This document shows, one piece after another, positions 44,478 to 54,033 of a stretch of 64,000 bases of DNA. A program made the position numbers and the translations under genes. The stretch lies in the NCBI GenBank assembly GCA_000466585.1, contig KE993508.1, forward strand, positions 208,811-272,810. The letters run 5' to 3'. The DNA comes from Clostridiales bacterium oral taxon 876 str. F0540. Its GTDB lineage: Bacteria > Bacillota > Clostridia > Clostridiales > Clostridiaceae. Each line of letters opens with the position of its first letter. Positions within the stretch are counted from its first letter, which is position 1. The notes under the pieces were generated by a model that ran no database searches, was not told where the DNA came from, and saw only the letters and a program-made list of their open reading frames with translations.

Positions 44478-46019
44478 TTATTTTACAATTAATGATTTTC
44501 CAGTCATTTCTGCTGGTGCTTCAAGTCCCATTGCATCAAGCATAGTTGGAGCTATATCAGCTAATACTCCACCATCTCTAAGCGATCTTCCTTTAGCTTC
44601 CTTTGAAACATAAAGGTATGGAACTGGATCTGTTGTGTGAGCTGTCATAGGTTCTCCTGTTGAGTAATCTATCATTTGCTCAGCATTTCCATGGTCGGCA
44701 GTAATAAATACTGATCCATCTTTTTCTAATATCTTTTCTACTACTCTTCCAAGGCATACATCAACTGCTTCTATAGCTTTCTTAGCAGCTTCAAACACAC
44801 CGGTATGTCCTACCATATCTGGATTTGCGTAGTTTAAGATTATCATATCGTACTCATCACTGTCAATTCTTCTTATAAGCTCATCAGTAAGCTCATAAGC
44901 GCTCATTTCTGGCTTAAGGTCATAAGTTGCAACCTTAGGAGATTGAATTAAAGCTCTATCTTCCCCTTCATTTGGAGCTTCTACTCCACCATTGAAGAAG
45001 AAGGTTACATGTGCATACTTTTCAGTTTCAGCAATTCTAAGCTGTTTCTTGCCTAGTCTACTTACGTATTCTCCTATTGTATTAGAGTATGATTCCGGCT
45101 TAAAGGCAACAGTAACATTCTCTAAAGTTTTATCATATTGAGTCATGCACACATAATTTAAATCTAAGGTTTCTCTTTCAAAACCATCGAAAACCTTATC
45201 GTTAATTGCTCTAGTAATCTCTCTTGCTCTATCTGGTCTAAAATTAAAGAAAATTACTGAATCTCCATTTTCTATTTTTCCAGTTGGAGCTCCATTTTCT
45301 ATAATTACTGTTGGAAGAACAAATTCATCAGTCTTGTTATCGTGATAGGATTTTTCAATAGCTTCTAAAGCTGAATGAGCTGTTTCACCCTGCCCCAGTA
45401 CAATAGCATTATAAGCTAATTGAACTCTTTCCCAGCGCTTATCTCTATCCATTGCATAATACCTTCCGGATAAAGTTGCTATTTTACCAGCTCCTATTTC
45501 TTTCATATAATCTTCTAATTCAATTATAAAATTCTTTGCAGATCCTGGCTGCACATCTCTTCCATCTAGAAAAGCGTGAACATAAATCTTCTTTAACCCC
45601 TTGTCTTTAGCTAGTTTAACAAGAGCCTTAAGGTGATCTATGTGTGAGTGAACACCACCATCTGATAGAAGGCCTAAAAGGTGAAGTGAATTTCCGGTTT
45701 TTAAAGCTTTATCAACAGCTTCATTAAACTCAGACTTATCAAAGAAATCACCATCTTCTATTGCTTTAGTTATTCTTGTCAATTCCTGATATATTATTCT
45801 TCCTGCACCTATATTAAGATGTCCTACCTCTGAATTTCCCATTTGTCCTCTTGGAAGTCCAACATCCATTCCGCTGGCACCAAGTTCAGTATGAGGGTAT
45901 TCTTTATAATATTTATCAAAGTTTGGCTTGTTTGCTGCAGCTACTGCGTTGCCATCTACTTTGTCTGATAATCCGAATCCATCTAGGATCATTAGCATAA
46001 CTGGTTTCTTTGACATCAT
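44478..46019 (-). CDS. gpmI: Phosphoglycerate mutase, cofactor-independent
   Basis: Mn-dependent interconversion of 3- and 2-phosphoglycerate, alkaline-phosphatase superfamily. Metal motifs are MILDGFG near the N-terminus and TADHGNAEQM near the C-terminus. The catalytic serine is in MGNSEVGHLNIG. Length 513 aa is typical. Two adjacent ATG codons follow AAGGGGGA; either could be used. It begins 10 bp after the tpiA stop, so it is co-transcribed. Confidence 0.97.
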   Translation of the reverse strand: MMSKKPVMLMILDGFGLSDKVDGNAVAAANKPNFDKYYKEYPHTELGASGMDVGLPRGQMGNSEVGHLNIGAGRIIYQELTRITKAIEDGDFFDKSEFNEAVDKALKTGNSLHLLGLLSDGGVHSHIDHLKALVKLAKDKGLKKIYVHAFLDGRDVQPGSAKNFIIELEDYMKEIGAGKIATLSGRYYAMDRDKRWERVQLAYNAIVLGQGETAHSALEAIEKSYHDNKTDEFVLPTVIIENGAPTGKIENGDSVIFFNFRPDRAREITRAINDKVFDGFERETLDLNYVCMTQYDKTLENVTVAFKPESYSNTIGEYVSRLGKKQLRIAETEKYAHVTFFFNGGVEAPNEGEDRALIQSPKVATYDLKPEMSAYELTDELIRRIDSDEYDMIILNYANPDMVGHTGVFEAAKKAIEAVDVCLGRVVEKILEKDGSVFITADHGNAEQMIDYSTGEPMTAHTTDPVPYLYVSKEAKGRSLRDGGVLADIAPTMLDAMGLEAPAEMTGKSLIVK

Positions 46020-46028
46020 TTTTCCCCC

Positions 46029-46775
46029 TTAAAAATTGACTATTGCTGCGAAATCTGCTGCTACTAAACTAGCTCCCCCAACTAACGCTCCATCTATGTC
46101 CGATTTAGCCATCTGCTCTGCTATAGTTGAAGGCTTAACAGAACCGCCATATTGTATTCTTGTCTTTTCAGCTGTTTCTTTACCATATACATCTGCTACT
46201 ACGCTTCTTATAAACGCTATAGTTTCATTAGCTTGATCTGAAGTAGCAGTCTTGCCTGTTCCAATAGCCCAGATTGGCTCGTAAGCTATTACTATGTTTT
46301 CAACCTGCTCCTTTGTAAGTCCAGCTAAATCAAGCTTTACTTGTCTTCCAATTACTTCTTCTGTTATGTTAGCTTCTCTTTCTTCTAAGGATTCGCCAAC
46401 GCAAAGTATTGGAACCATATTATGAGCAAAAGCAGCTTTAACTTTTTTGTTTACTGATTCGTCAGTTTCATTAAAGTATTGTCTTCTTTCGCTGTGTCCT
46501 ATTATAACATAATCTACACCCATTGCCTCAAGCATATTTGGTGCAATTTCACCTGTAAAAGCTCCTTTTTCTTCGAAGTAAACATTTTGAGCTCCTACTT
46601 TTATATTAGTTCCTTTTGCTGCTTTAATAACAGCATCAAGAGCTACAAATGTAGGACAAACTACGACCTCAGCTTTTGCATCTTTAACTAGTGGTTTTAT
46701 TTCTTCAACAAAACTAACTGCTTCATCAATAGTTTTGTGCATTTTCCAGTTTCCAGCAATTATTGGCTTTCTCAT
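46029..46775 (-). CDS. tpiA: Triosephosphate isomerase
   Basis: Dihydroxyacetone phosphate to glyceraldehyde-3-phosphate. Visible are GNWKMHK (active-site Asn and Lys), IIGHSERR (catalytic His), AYEPIWAIGTGK (catalytic Glu and mobile loop), and YGGSVKP. The start is the ATG at 46775 after AAGGAG; the upstream GTG in the frame is too close to that site. Length about 248 aa. Confidence 0.97.
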   Translation of the reverse strand: MRKPIIAGNWKMHKTIDEAVSFVEEIKPLVKDAKAEVVVCPTFVALDAVIKAAKGTNIKVGAQNVYFEEKGAFTGEIAPNMLEAMGVDYVIIGHSERRQYFNETDESVNKKVKAAFAHNMVPILCVGESLEEREANITEEVIGRQVKLDLAGLTKEQVENIVIAYEPIWAIGTGKTATSDQANETIAFIRSVVADVYGKETAEKTRIQYGGSVKPSTIAEQMAKSDIDGALVGGASLVAADFAAIVNF

Positions 46776-46803
46776 TAAAAACACTCCTTGTTTTTTATGA
46801 AAA

Positions 46804-46930
46804 ATTAGGAATTAAGAATAAAGATTTGATTGATGAAAGTTTTGCTAACTTTCCTTAAAATTGATTCTAGAAAATCACATAATGGATTTTTAACCAACAT
46901 TCTTCATTCATCATTCTTAATTCTTCATTA
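46804..46930. repeat. Inverted repeat in the pgk-tpiA spacer
   Basis: GGAATTAAGAATAAAG (46808-46823) is inverted as CATTCTTAATTCTTC (46911-46925). The AT-rich arms are 80-90 bp apart. It could form an mRNA hairpin or be a decayed mobile repeat. No function is shown. Confidence 0.45.
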
Positions 46931-46991
46931 TACTTTTATTATATCATTTTAATTTCGAATGTAAACTGTAATTAATAATAATTATCAATTA

Positions 46992-48182
46992 CTATTTATC
47001 ATTAAGTGCAGCTATTCCAGGAAGTTCTTTTCCTTCTAGGAATTCAAGTGAAGCTCCACCACCTGTTGATATATGAGTCATCTTATCTCCAAAACCAAGG
47101 TTGTTAACAGCAGCAGCGCTATCCCCTCCGCCTATTATTGTAGTAGCTCCTGATTCAGCCATTGCTTTAGCTACTGCTACAGTACCATCTGCAAAGTTCT
47201 TAAATTCAGCAACTCCCATTGGTCCATTCCATATAACTGTTTTAGCTTCTCTTACTGCGTCAGCAAATAATTTTTCTGATTTCGGTCCAATATCAAGTCC
47301 CATGTATCCTTCTGGAACGTTTTGGTCTTCTGTAATCTTAGCATCAACATCTGCATATTCTGGAGCAATTCTATTATCTACTGGAAGTAATAATTTAACT
47401 CCTTTAGCTTTAGCTTTTTCCATCATTTCTTTAGCATATTCAAGTCTTTCTTCGTCAAGAAGTGACTTTCCTATTTCATAACCTTGTGCCTTAAAGAAAG
47501 TATAAGCCATACCGCCGCCTATTATTAAAGTATCAACTTTATCTAATAAGTTTTCTATAACAGCTATTTTATCAACAACCTTTGCTCCACCAAGTATAGC
47601 ACAGAAAGGCTTTGTTGGATTTTCAACAGCTTCCCCTAAAAACTTTAATTCTTTTTGTATTAAATATCCACAAACAGCTGTATCCACAAACTTTGTTACT
47701 CCAACAGTTGAGCAGTGTGCTCTATGAGCAGTACCAAATGCATCATTTACATATACGTCAGCAATAGAAGCTAAGTCCTTAGAGAAAGAATCTTCATTCT
47801 TTCCTTCTTCTTTTCTAAATCTTGTGTTTTCAAGAAGAATTACATCACCATCTTTAGCATTAGCTACTGCATTTTTAGCATTTTCACCTACAACTTCATC
47901 ATCAGCGGCAAATACTACTTCTTTTCCAAGCATTTCAGATAATCTCTTAGCTACAGGTGCAAGAGTTAAACTTGGATCTGGACCCTTTGCTTTGCCTAAG
48001 TGGGAACAAAGAATTACCTTTGCACCATGTTCCATTAAATATTTTATTGTTGGAAGCGCTCCGTTTAATCTATTTTCATCTGTAATTTTTCCATCTTTCA
48101 TAGGAACATTAAAATCACATCTTACTAATACTTTTTTACCTTTTACTTCAATATCTTCGATTGTCTTTTTATTGAATTTCAT
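46992..48182 (-). CDS. pgk: Phosphoglycerate kinase
   Basis: First ATP-forming step of lower glycolysis. The N-terminal substrate motif is VLVRCDFNVPMKDG. Also present are the triose-phosphate site (CSHLGKAKGPDP) and ENTRFRKEEGKNE. The nucleotide-binding C-terminal half has IWNGPMGVAEF and a closing GGGDSAAAV-STGGGASLEFLEG. Length 396 aa is standard. Confidence 0.97.
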   Translation of the reverse strand: MKFNKKTIEDIEVKGKKVLVRCDFNVPMKDGKITDENRLNGALPTIKYLMEHGAKVILCSHLGKAKGPDPSLTLAPVAKRLSEMLGKEVVFAADDEVVGENAKNAVANAKDGDVILLENTRFRKEEGKNEDSFSKDLASIADVYVNDAFGTAHRAHCSTVGVTKFVDTAVCGYLIQKELKFLGEAVENPTKPFCAILGGAKVVDKIAVIENLLDKVDTLIIGGGMAYTFFKAQGYEIGKSLLDEERLEYAKEMMEKAKAKGVKLLLPVDNRIAPEYADVDAKITEDQNVPEGYMGLDIGPKSEKLFADAVREAKTVIWNGPMGVAEFKNFADGTVAVAKAMAESGATTIIGGGDSAAAVNNLGFGDKMTHISTGGGASLEFLEGKELPGIAALNDK

Positions 48183-48233
48183 AGTATTATCTCCTTTATA
48201 TTCTTAGTTTATTTATATGTAAAACTAAATAAA

Positions 48234-48270
48234 GGTCTGGGTTTATAGCCCTAACTACAAAACCAGACCC
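48234..48270 (-). terminator. Partial terminator/processing hairpin between gap and pgk
   Basis: GGTCTGG...CCCAGACC stem followed by TTTATTTAG on the minus strand. It lies inside the operon, so it probably sets the ratio of gap to downstream message. Confidence 0.65.
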
Positions 48271-48309
48271 TATTTTTAATCTTTAAATTCTTATAATTGA
48301 ATACTTAAA

Positions 48310-49326
48310 TTACTTTAAGAAGTTAGCAAAGTGCTTTATAGTTCTAACCATTTGGCTAGTATATGAATTTTCGTTGTCATACCATGAAACTGTTTGAACT
48401 TGATATAGGTCTTCTCCGATTTTAGAAACCATTGTTTGAGTTGCATCAAATAATGAACCGAATCTGATTCCAACGATGTCAGAAGATACTATTTCATCTT
48501 CAGTGTAACCAAAGGATTCATTTGAAGCAGCCTTCATAGCAGCGTTGATTCCCTCAACTGTAACATCTTTTCCTTTAACAACTGAAACTAAAATTGTTGT
48601 TGAACCAGTTGCAACTGGAACTCTTTGTGCAGAACCGATTAATTTTCCTTTTAATTCTGGAATAACGAGTCCAATAGCTTTTGCAGCTCCTGTTGAGTTA
48701 GGAACTATGTTTACAGCTGCTGCTCTAGCACGTCTGAAATCACCTTTTCTATGTGGTCCATCAAGTACCATTTGGTCTCCAGTGTAAGCATGGATTGTTG
48801 ACATTATACCGGATTGGATTGGAGCATAATCGTTAAGTGCTTTAGCCATTGGAGCTAAGCAGTTAGTTGTACATGAAGCAGCTGAAATAATATGATCCTC
48901 AGCAGTTAATATATCATGGTTTACATTGTATACAACTGTTGGAAGGTCATTACCAGCTGGAGCTGAAATAACAACTTTCTTAGCACCTGCATTGATGTGT
49001 GCTTGTGATTTTGCTTTTGATACATAGAATCCAGTACATTCAAGTACTACGTCTACTCCAATTTCTCCCCATGGAAGTTTTGAAGCATCAGCTTCTGCAT
49101 ATATTTTAATTTCTTTTCCATTAACAACTATAGAAGATTCTTTAGCTTCTACTGTTCCTTCATATCTTCCTTGTGATGAATCATATTTTAATAAGTGTGC
49201 TAACATCTTAGGATCTGTTAAATCGTTGATTGCAACGACATCAAAACCTTCTGCTCCAAACATTTGTCTGAACGCAAGACGTCCTATTCTACCAAAACCA
49301 TTGATTGCTACTTTAACATTTGACAT
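48310..49326 (-). CDS. gap: Glyceraldehyde-3-phosphate dehydrogenase
   Basis: NAD-dependent oxidation and phosphorylation of glyceraldehyde-3-phosphate. The Rossmann start is INGFGRIGRLAFRQ, the catalytic cysteine is in SAASCTTNCLAP, and the C-terminal signature is SWYDNENSYTSQM. AINDL after the second strand fits NAD preference. 338 aa, normal. It directly follows the cggR regulator. Confidence 0.97.
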   Translation of the reverse strand: MSNVKVAINGFGRIGRLAFRQMFGAEGFDVVAINDLTDPKMLAHLLKYDSSQGRYEGTVEAKESSIVVNGKEIKIYAEADASKLPWGEIGVDVVLECTGFYVSKAKSQAHINAGAKKVVISAPAGNDLPTVVYNVNHDILTAEDHIISAASCTTNCLAPMAKALNDYAPIQSGIMSTIHAYTGDQMVLDGPHRKGDFRRARAAAVNIVPNSTGAAKAIGLVIPELKGKLIGSAQRVPVATGSTTILVSVVKGKDVTVEGINAAMKAASNESFGYTEDEIVSSDIVGIRFGSLFDATQTMVSKIGEDLYQVQTVSWYDNENSYTSQMVRTIKHFANFLK

Positions 49327-49398
49327 ATAAGTACCTCCTAAAATTTTTAAATAATATATTTTAATATAATTATTTGACTAATAGTTAACATTATTAGT

Positions 49399-50433
49399 TT
49401 ACTCTTTTTTACTAATAATATTTATAATTTCTCGAGCAGCTCCTTCATCAGTTATTAGTGTACTGTTAGAAAGATTTTTTTCTGCAGAAATAATAGCTTC
49501 TGCCTTGTTCTTGCCTGCTGCTACAGCTATGAGATTTTCGATATTTTTTAAAGACTCACTATCAACTACAATAGTTGATGTTGAACAAATAATCTGACCG
49601 TCCGCATTAAAATAATAACCAAAAGCTTCGCCAACAGCACCATTGAATCTTAACTCATCTAATTTTTCAGATGACAAGCCTCTTCTTTCAGCCATCTTGT
49701 CTGCCCTGCCTATGCCGTAAATCAATAGATTTGAATCCATTATATTATCTACAATTTCTTTAACGTCACTTTCATTAAGCATGGCACTTAAGGCATTATT
49801 GCTTAAATTGTCAGGAATATGCAGCAGCTTATATGAAGCTCCAAGCTTTTTAGCAAGGCTTGCTGCTAGACTATTAGCCTGAGTTTCCACACTGCTTCCC
49901 ATGCCTCCCCTGGCTGGTACAACAAGAACGTTATTGAGATTTTGCACTTTAGGCATATTGTCTATTACTTCCTTTATGGTTGAACCACCAGTAATAGCAA
50001 TTATAGAATTATCTTTAATAAGTTCTTTCAAATATAGAGCAGCAGCTTTCCCAAGTTCAGTAAAAACAGTAACATCTTCATCTACATTTCCCGGAACCAC
50101 AATTATGTTCTTTAATCCTAGCTTTTCTCTTATGTACTTTTCAATCTCAGAAAGCCCTTTAAGCTCATGAACAAAATCTTTAAGCTTATTAATTATTTCT
50201 TCGCCTTCCTTTGTTACATTCATGCCGGGAGTATTAATTTCAATTAAGTTTTGTTCTTTCAAAAAACTTATTTCTGTTCTTACTATTCTTTCTCCCATTC
50301 CCAGGTTATTAGATAAAGTTCTTCTGCCTATAGGCTGATTATAGTATATTGTTCTTAAGATGTCATATCTTTTAAGAAGTATTTCTACATACTCGGGTAC
50401 AATCTTCTGAGCAATTTTTAAAACGTCATGCAA
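49399..50433 (-). CDS. cggR: Central glycolytic genes regulator CggR
   Basis: SorC-family repressor of the gap operon that responds to fructose-1,6-bisphosphate. The N-terminal winged helix (KRYDILRTIYYNQPIGRRTLSNNLGMGERIVRTEI) is followed by a sugar-isomerase-like effector domain (ITGGSTIKEV, VVPARGGMGSSVETQAN). The start is taken as a TTG at 50433, 6 nt after AAAGAGGTG; the longer frame begins before that site. A two-repeat operator matching CggR sites lies just upstream (50449-50487). Confidence 0.92.
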   Translation of the reverse strand: MHDVLKIAQKIVPEYVEILLKRYDILRTIYYNQPIGRRTLSNNLGMGERIVRTEISFLKEQNLIEINTPGMNVTKEGEEIINKLKDFVHELKGLSEIEKYIREKLGLKNIIVVPGNVDEDVTVFTELGKAAALYLKELIKDNSIIAITGGSTIKEVIDNMPKVQNLNNVLVVPARGGMGSSVETQANSLAASLAKKLGASYKLLHIPDNLSNNALSAMLNESDVKEIVDNIMDSNLLIYGIGRADKMAERRGLSSEKLDELRFNGAVGEAFGYYFNADGQIICSTSTIVVDSESLKNIENLIAVAAGKNKAEAIISAEKNLSNSTLITDEGAAREIINIISKKE

Positions 50434-50448
50434 TAACAACACCTCTTT

Positions 50449-50496
50449 GGTCACTTAGCGTCCCAGTCATTCATTTCTTGTCCCACTACTATTATA
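50449..50496 (-). promoter_or_regulatory. cggR-gap promoter with CggR operator
   Basis: Minus strand TATAAT (50491-50496). Next are two GGGAC half-sites exactly 20 bp apart (50480-50484 and 50460-50464) and a trailing TGACC (50449-50453). The spacing and GGGAC cores match the known Bacillus CggR operator. Confidence 0.75.
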
Positions 50497-50499
50497 AAT

Positions 50500-50531
50500 T
50501 AAATACTAATTTTTTTAAATTAGTATTTTAA
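50500..50531. promoter_or_regulatory. AT-rich inverted repeat between rpoN and cggR
   Basis: AAATACTAATTT pairs with AAATTAGTATTT (50502-50529). It may be a weak terminator for rpoN or part of the cggR promoter region. Confidence 0.45.
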
Positions 50532-50559
50532 AAAAAATTGTTAATAAAGTGTAAACAAA

Positions 50560-51933
50560 TTAAAACCTTTTTCTTTTACTGGATGATTTGATGTTTAATT
50601 CCTCTCTATATTTTGCTACTGTTCTGCGTGAAATATTCATTCCTCTATCGTTTAGAATATCACATATATTTTGGTCAGACAAAGGCTTTTCTTTATTTTC
50701 ATTATCTATAAGACCTTTTATCTCTTTTTTAATTACAGAAGTTGATACATCATCGATATCAGTGTTAGATGAAAGTCCCGTAGTAAATAAATCTTTTAAT
50801 TTTATTGTTCCTCTGCTTGTATTTATATACTTGTCTTTAACTGCTCTGCTTACAGTAGATTCGTGCATATCTATACTTTCGGAAATATCTTTAAGTGTCA
50901 TTGGTTTTAAAAAGTTTATTCCACACTCAAAATAATCCCTTTGAAGCTCTACTATTTTTTCTAAAACCTTATATATTGTGCTTTTTCTATGTTCTATGCT
51001 TTTAATTAAGAACATAGCACTATTCATTTTATCTTTTATATATTCAACAGCTTCCTTATTGTTTTCATCATTTATTATTTTTTTATAACTGTCGTTTATG
51101 TTAAATCTAGGAAGCAAGTCATCATTCATTATAATATGGTAGTCATCGCCGATCTTCCTAATATATGCATCTGGAACAACATATCTTACTTCATCTCCAG
51201 TATAAAAACCACTTGATGGCTTTGGCTCTAAAGATTTTATAATGTCTCCATATTCCTGCGCTTCTCTTACTTCAATATTTAATGCTTTAGCTATAAGAGA
51301 ATATTTGTTATCAGCTATATTTTCAAGATGCTCATCAATTATTTTGTCTAACTCCTCATTAAGCATATTTTTTCTTTTTAGCTGGAGCTTTAAACATTCT
51401 TTGATATTCCTTGCAGCAATACCTGGAGGGTCAAGACTTTGAACCAGGTTCAAGGCTTCAATCACTATTTCTTCCTTAATATTTAACTCTTGAGAAATAT
51501 CTTCAATTCTAATATCCAAGTATCCTTTATTATCAATATTATCAATTATATATTCACATACAAACTTTAGGTAATCCTTTACATATAAGTCAATAATTTG
51601 ATCAGCTAAATATTTCTTAAGTGACATTTTTTCAGAAACAAAATTAAAAGGGGATACCTCTTCGTCTTCGCTTCTTTCATAATGATGCTGACCATACTTG
51701 TCAAAATCTAAATACTTAACTAATTCCTTATAATCAACTCTATTTTTTACTTCCTCTTCTTTATCAAAATAAGGCTCAGAATATTCAATCACCGGATTTT
51801 CCTGTACTTCTTTTTCAATATGTTCCTGAAGTTCTTGACTTGACATCTGCAAGAGTTTAATAGAAAGCTGCATTTGCTGAGTCATTATTAGCTTTTGTTC
51901 TTGAGTTAAATTTAAATTAAAGTTCATATCCAT
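50560..51933 (-). CDS. rpoN: RNA polymerase sigma-54 factor
   Basis: A 457-residue sigma factor for -24/-12 promoters. The Gln/Leu-rich activator-interaction region I is at the N-terminus (LTQEQKLIMTQQMQLSIKLLQMSSQEL). The core-binding region is in the middle, a helix-turn-helix lies near 370-390 (SIDMHESTVSRAVKDKY), and the RpoN box (SRRTVAKYREEL) is near the C-terminus. It lies upstream of cggR. The AcoR-like activator at 27.4-29.4 kb is its predicted client. Confidence 0.96.
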   Translation of the reverse strand: MDMNFNLNLTQEQKLIMTQQMQLSIKLLQMSSQELQEHIEKEVQENPVIEYSEPYFDKEEEVKNRVDYKELVKYLDFDKYGQHHYERSEDEEVSPFNFVSEKMSLKKYLADQIIDLYVKDYLKFVCEYIIDNIDNKGYLDIRIEDISQELNIKEEIVIEALNLVQSLDPPGIAARNIKECLKLQLKRKNMLNEELDKIIDEHLENIADNKYSLIAKALNIEVREAQEYGDIIKSLEPKPSSGFYTGDEVRYVVPDAYIRKIGDDYHIIMNDDLLPRFNINDSYKKIINDENNKEAVEYIKDKMNSAMFLIKSIEHRKSTIYKVLEKIVELQRDYFECGINFLKPMTLKDISESIDMHESTVSRAVKDKYINTSRGTIKLKDLFTTGLSSNTDIDDVSTSVIKKEIKGLIDNENKEKPLSDQNICDILNDRGMNISRRTVAKYREELNIKSSSKRKRF

Positions 51934-51987
51934 GCACTATCACCGCACTTTAGTTAGTTTTCTATATTATATCATAAATTAACTAAA

Positions 51988-52022
51988 AAAACTAAAACCT
52001 GCGCAAAGCAGGTTTTAGTTTT
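51988..52022. terminator. Terminator after the nucleoside transporter operon
   Basis: AAAACTAAAACCTGC / GCAGGTTTTAGTTTT stem with T-runs on both sides. It ends the minus-strand ABC operon before rpoN. Confidence 0.88.
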
Positions 52023-52955
52023 TTATCTTTCACCTTTTTTATATGGAACACCATCATATAAAGGTCCTTGAGTCTTTCCAACAAAACCTGCAAGTACAAG
52101 CATTGTTAGAAGATATGGGAAAGCCGCAAAGAATTCTCCCGGAATTCTCCAGCCAAAAGTCTTAGCATATATTTCAAGTGCTTGTGCAAATCCAAATAAA
52201 AGACATGCAACCATCGCATTTTTAGGCTTCCAGTTACCAAATATCATGGCAGCAAGAGCTATAAATCCTCTTCCGCTAACCATATTTTCTCTATATAAAT
52301 CCATTATACCTATAGAAAGAGTAGCTCCTCCAAGTCCTCCTAATATACCAGAAATAATTACTGACATATATCTTATACCATATACGCTTATTCCTAGAGT
52401 ATCTGCAGCCTTAGGATGTTCTCCCACTGCTCTTATTCTAAGTCCTATAGGAGTTTTAAATAAAACATAGTGTGATACAAATACAAGTATAAAAGCAAGC
52501 CATACAAACCAATTTAATTCCTTTAAAACAACTCCTATAATAGGAATCTTTGCAAAGAAAGCTGATGGATATGGAAGCGAAGCAACATTACTTGTTTGTG
52601 ATGGTGTACCAAAAAACGTAAATACTAAGAAGCTAACTAAAGCCGGAGCAAAAACGTTTATTCCGGTACCGGATATAACCTGATCAGCCATTAAGTGTAT
52701 ACTTAAATATGCATGTATACCTGCAAATAAAACTCCGCCCAATATACCGAGCAATATACCAATTAGAGGGCTTTTTGTTAAATATGATCCTAAAACAGCA
52801 AAGAATGCTCCTGCTGTCATAATTCCATCTAGAGCTATATTTACAACACCAGATTTTTCAGAAAACACACCACCTAAGCTAGTAAATACAAGAGGCGTAG
52901 CAAGTCTAAGTGTAGCAGCAATTAATCCTACTATTGCTAAAGTTGTACTATTCAT
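52023..52955 (-). CDS. nupQ: Nucleoside ABC transporter permease (NupQ-like)
   Basis: A 310-residue inner-membrane permease with about 8-9 helices of the BPD_transp_2 family. It has LGGVFSEKSGVVNIALDG near the N-terminus and a cytosolic VGEHPKAADTLGISVYGIRYMSV loop for ATPase contact. It overlaps the second permease by 8 bp and is the last gene of a four-gene importer. The family includes the guanosine importer NupNOPQ. Nucleoside specificity here is inferred from the BmpA-type binding protein. Confidence 0.88.
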   Translation of the reverse strand: MNSTTLAIVGLIAATLRLATPLVFTSLGGVFSEKSGVVNIALDGIMTAGAFFAVLGSYLTKSPLIGILLGILGGVLFAGIHAYLSIHLMADQVISGTGINVFAPALVSFLVFTFFGTPSQTSNVASLPYPSAFFAKIPIIGVVLKELNWFVWLAFILVFVSHYVLFKTPIGLRIRAVGEHPKAADTLGISVYGIRYMSVIISGILGGLGGATLSIGIMDLYRENMVSGRGFIALAAMIFGNWKPKNAMVACLLFGFAQALEIYAKTFGWRIPGEFFAAFPYLLTMLVLAGFVGKTQGPLYDGVPYKKGER

Positions 52956-54030
52956 TTAAAGCAGCCTCCTTTTTTCTTTTTTGAGCAAAATATTTAAACA
53001 TGTATTCTGCAGCAATAAACAGAATTACAACACCTTGAATTAAAGTTGATATAGTTTTTGGTATTCCATAAAGCATTAACATACCTGAGCTTAAATTAAG
53101 AGCACCAAATAAAATTGCTGAGAAAATAACACCTATAGGATTGCTCTTTGCAACTAAAGCAACAGCTATACCATCAAACCCATAATTAGGGAATCCAAAC
53201 AACTGAATAGATTGATGCTGAACCCCTGCAATGTGTACTGCACCACCTAAACCTGCTATAGCACCTGAAATAGCCATAGCTAAAATAATATTCTTCTTCA
53301 TGCTTATTCCGCCGTACTCAGCAGCAGTAGCACTTAAACCAACAGCGCGAATTTCATAACCTATTGTAGTTTTCCACATCAAAATATACACAACAACTAC
53401 CAATATTAACGCAATGAAGATACCAGTATTAAGCCTATAGTTAGCGCCTAAAAAACGTGTTAGGTTTGCACTCTTTTGAATTAATTCTGTGCTAGCACTA
53501 CTTTGTTTATGAAATGGTCCCATTGTAAAATAATTTGATAAATGCATAGCTATAAAATTCATCATTATAGTATTAACAACTTCATTAGTCCCAAGCTTTG
53601 CCTTTAAGTATCCCGGTATACCTGCCCATATAGCTCCACCGATAATTCCGCCTAGTATAATTATAACTATATGAATTGGTCCTGGAATTCCAGGTATAAG
53701 TCCTAATAAAGAAGCTACAAGCATACCTATTATAAATTGACCTTCAACACCTATATTGAATAATCCTGTTTTAAATGCTACAGCATGTGCAAGACCAGTA
53801 AATATAAGAGGTGTAGCAAAAACTAATGTTTCTATAAGCTGTCGTTTTTCTCCAAAACTTCCCTTCCAAATTGATGTAAACAATAGGCTGGCAGAAGAAA
53901 AGAAGCCAGATTTTTTAGCCCACATTACAAAAAATATAGATATAAACAACCCTACTACTACGGAAAGTAAGGATATTAGAAGCGCTTTTAAAGAATTTGC
54001 AAATCCATTGCTATTTTTTTTGGAATTCAT
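52948..54030 (-). CDS. nupP: Nucleoside ABC transporter permease (NupP-like)
   Basis: A 360-residue permease partner with about 9-10 helices. A longer N-terminal helix comes first, then FKTGLFNIGVEGQFIIG and the contact loop IRAVGLSATAAEYGGISMKK. It starts 3 bp after the ATPase stop codon and overlaps nupQ. The signature is that of simple-sugar/nucleoside permeases. Confidence 0.88.
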   Translation of the reverse strand: MNSKKNSNGFANSLKALLISLLSVVVGLFISIFFVMWAKKSGFFSSASLLFTSIWKGSFGEKRQLIETLVFATPLIFTGLAHAVAFKTGLFNIGVEGQFIIGMLVASLLGLIPGIPGPIHIVIIILGGIIGGAIWAGIPGYLKAKLGTNEVVNTIMMNFIAMHLSNYFTMGPFHKQSSASTELIQKSANLTRFLGANYRLNTGIFIALILVVVVYILMWKTTIGYEIRAVGLSATAAEYGGISMKKNIILAMAISGAIAGLGGAVHIAGVQHQSIQLFGFPNYGFDGIAVALVAKSNPIGVIFSAILFGALNLSSGMLMLYGIPKTISTLIQGVVILFIAAEYMFKYFAQKRKKEAALNE

Positions 54031-54033
54031 TAT

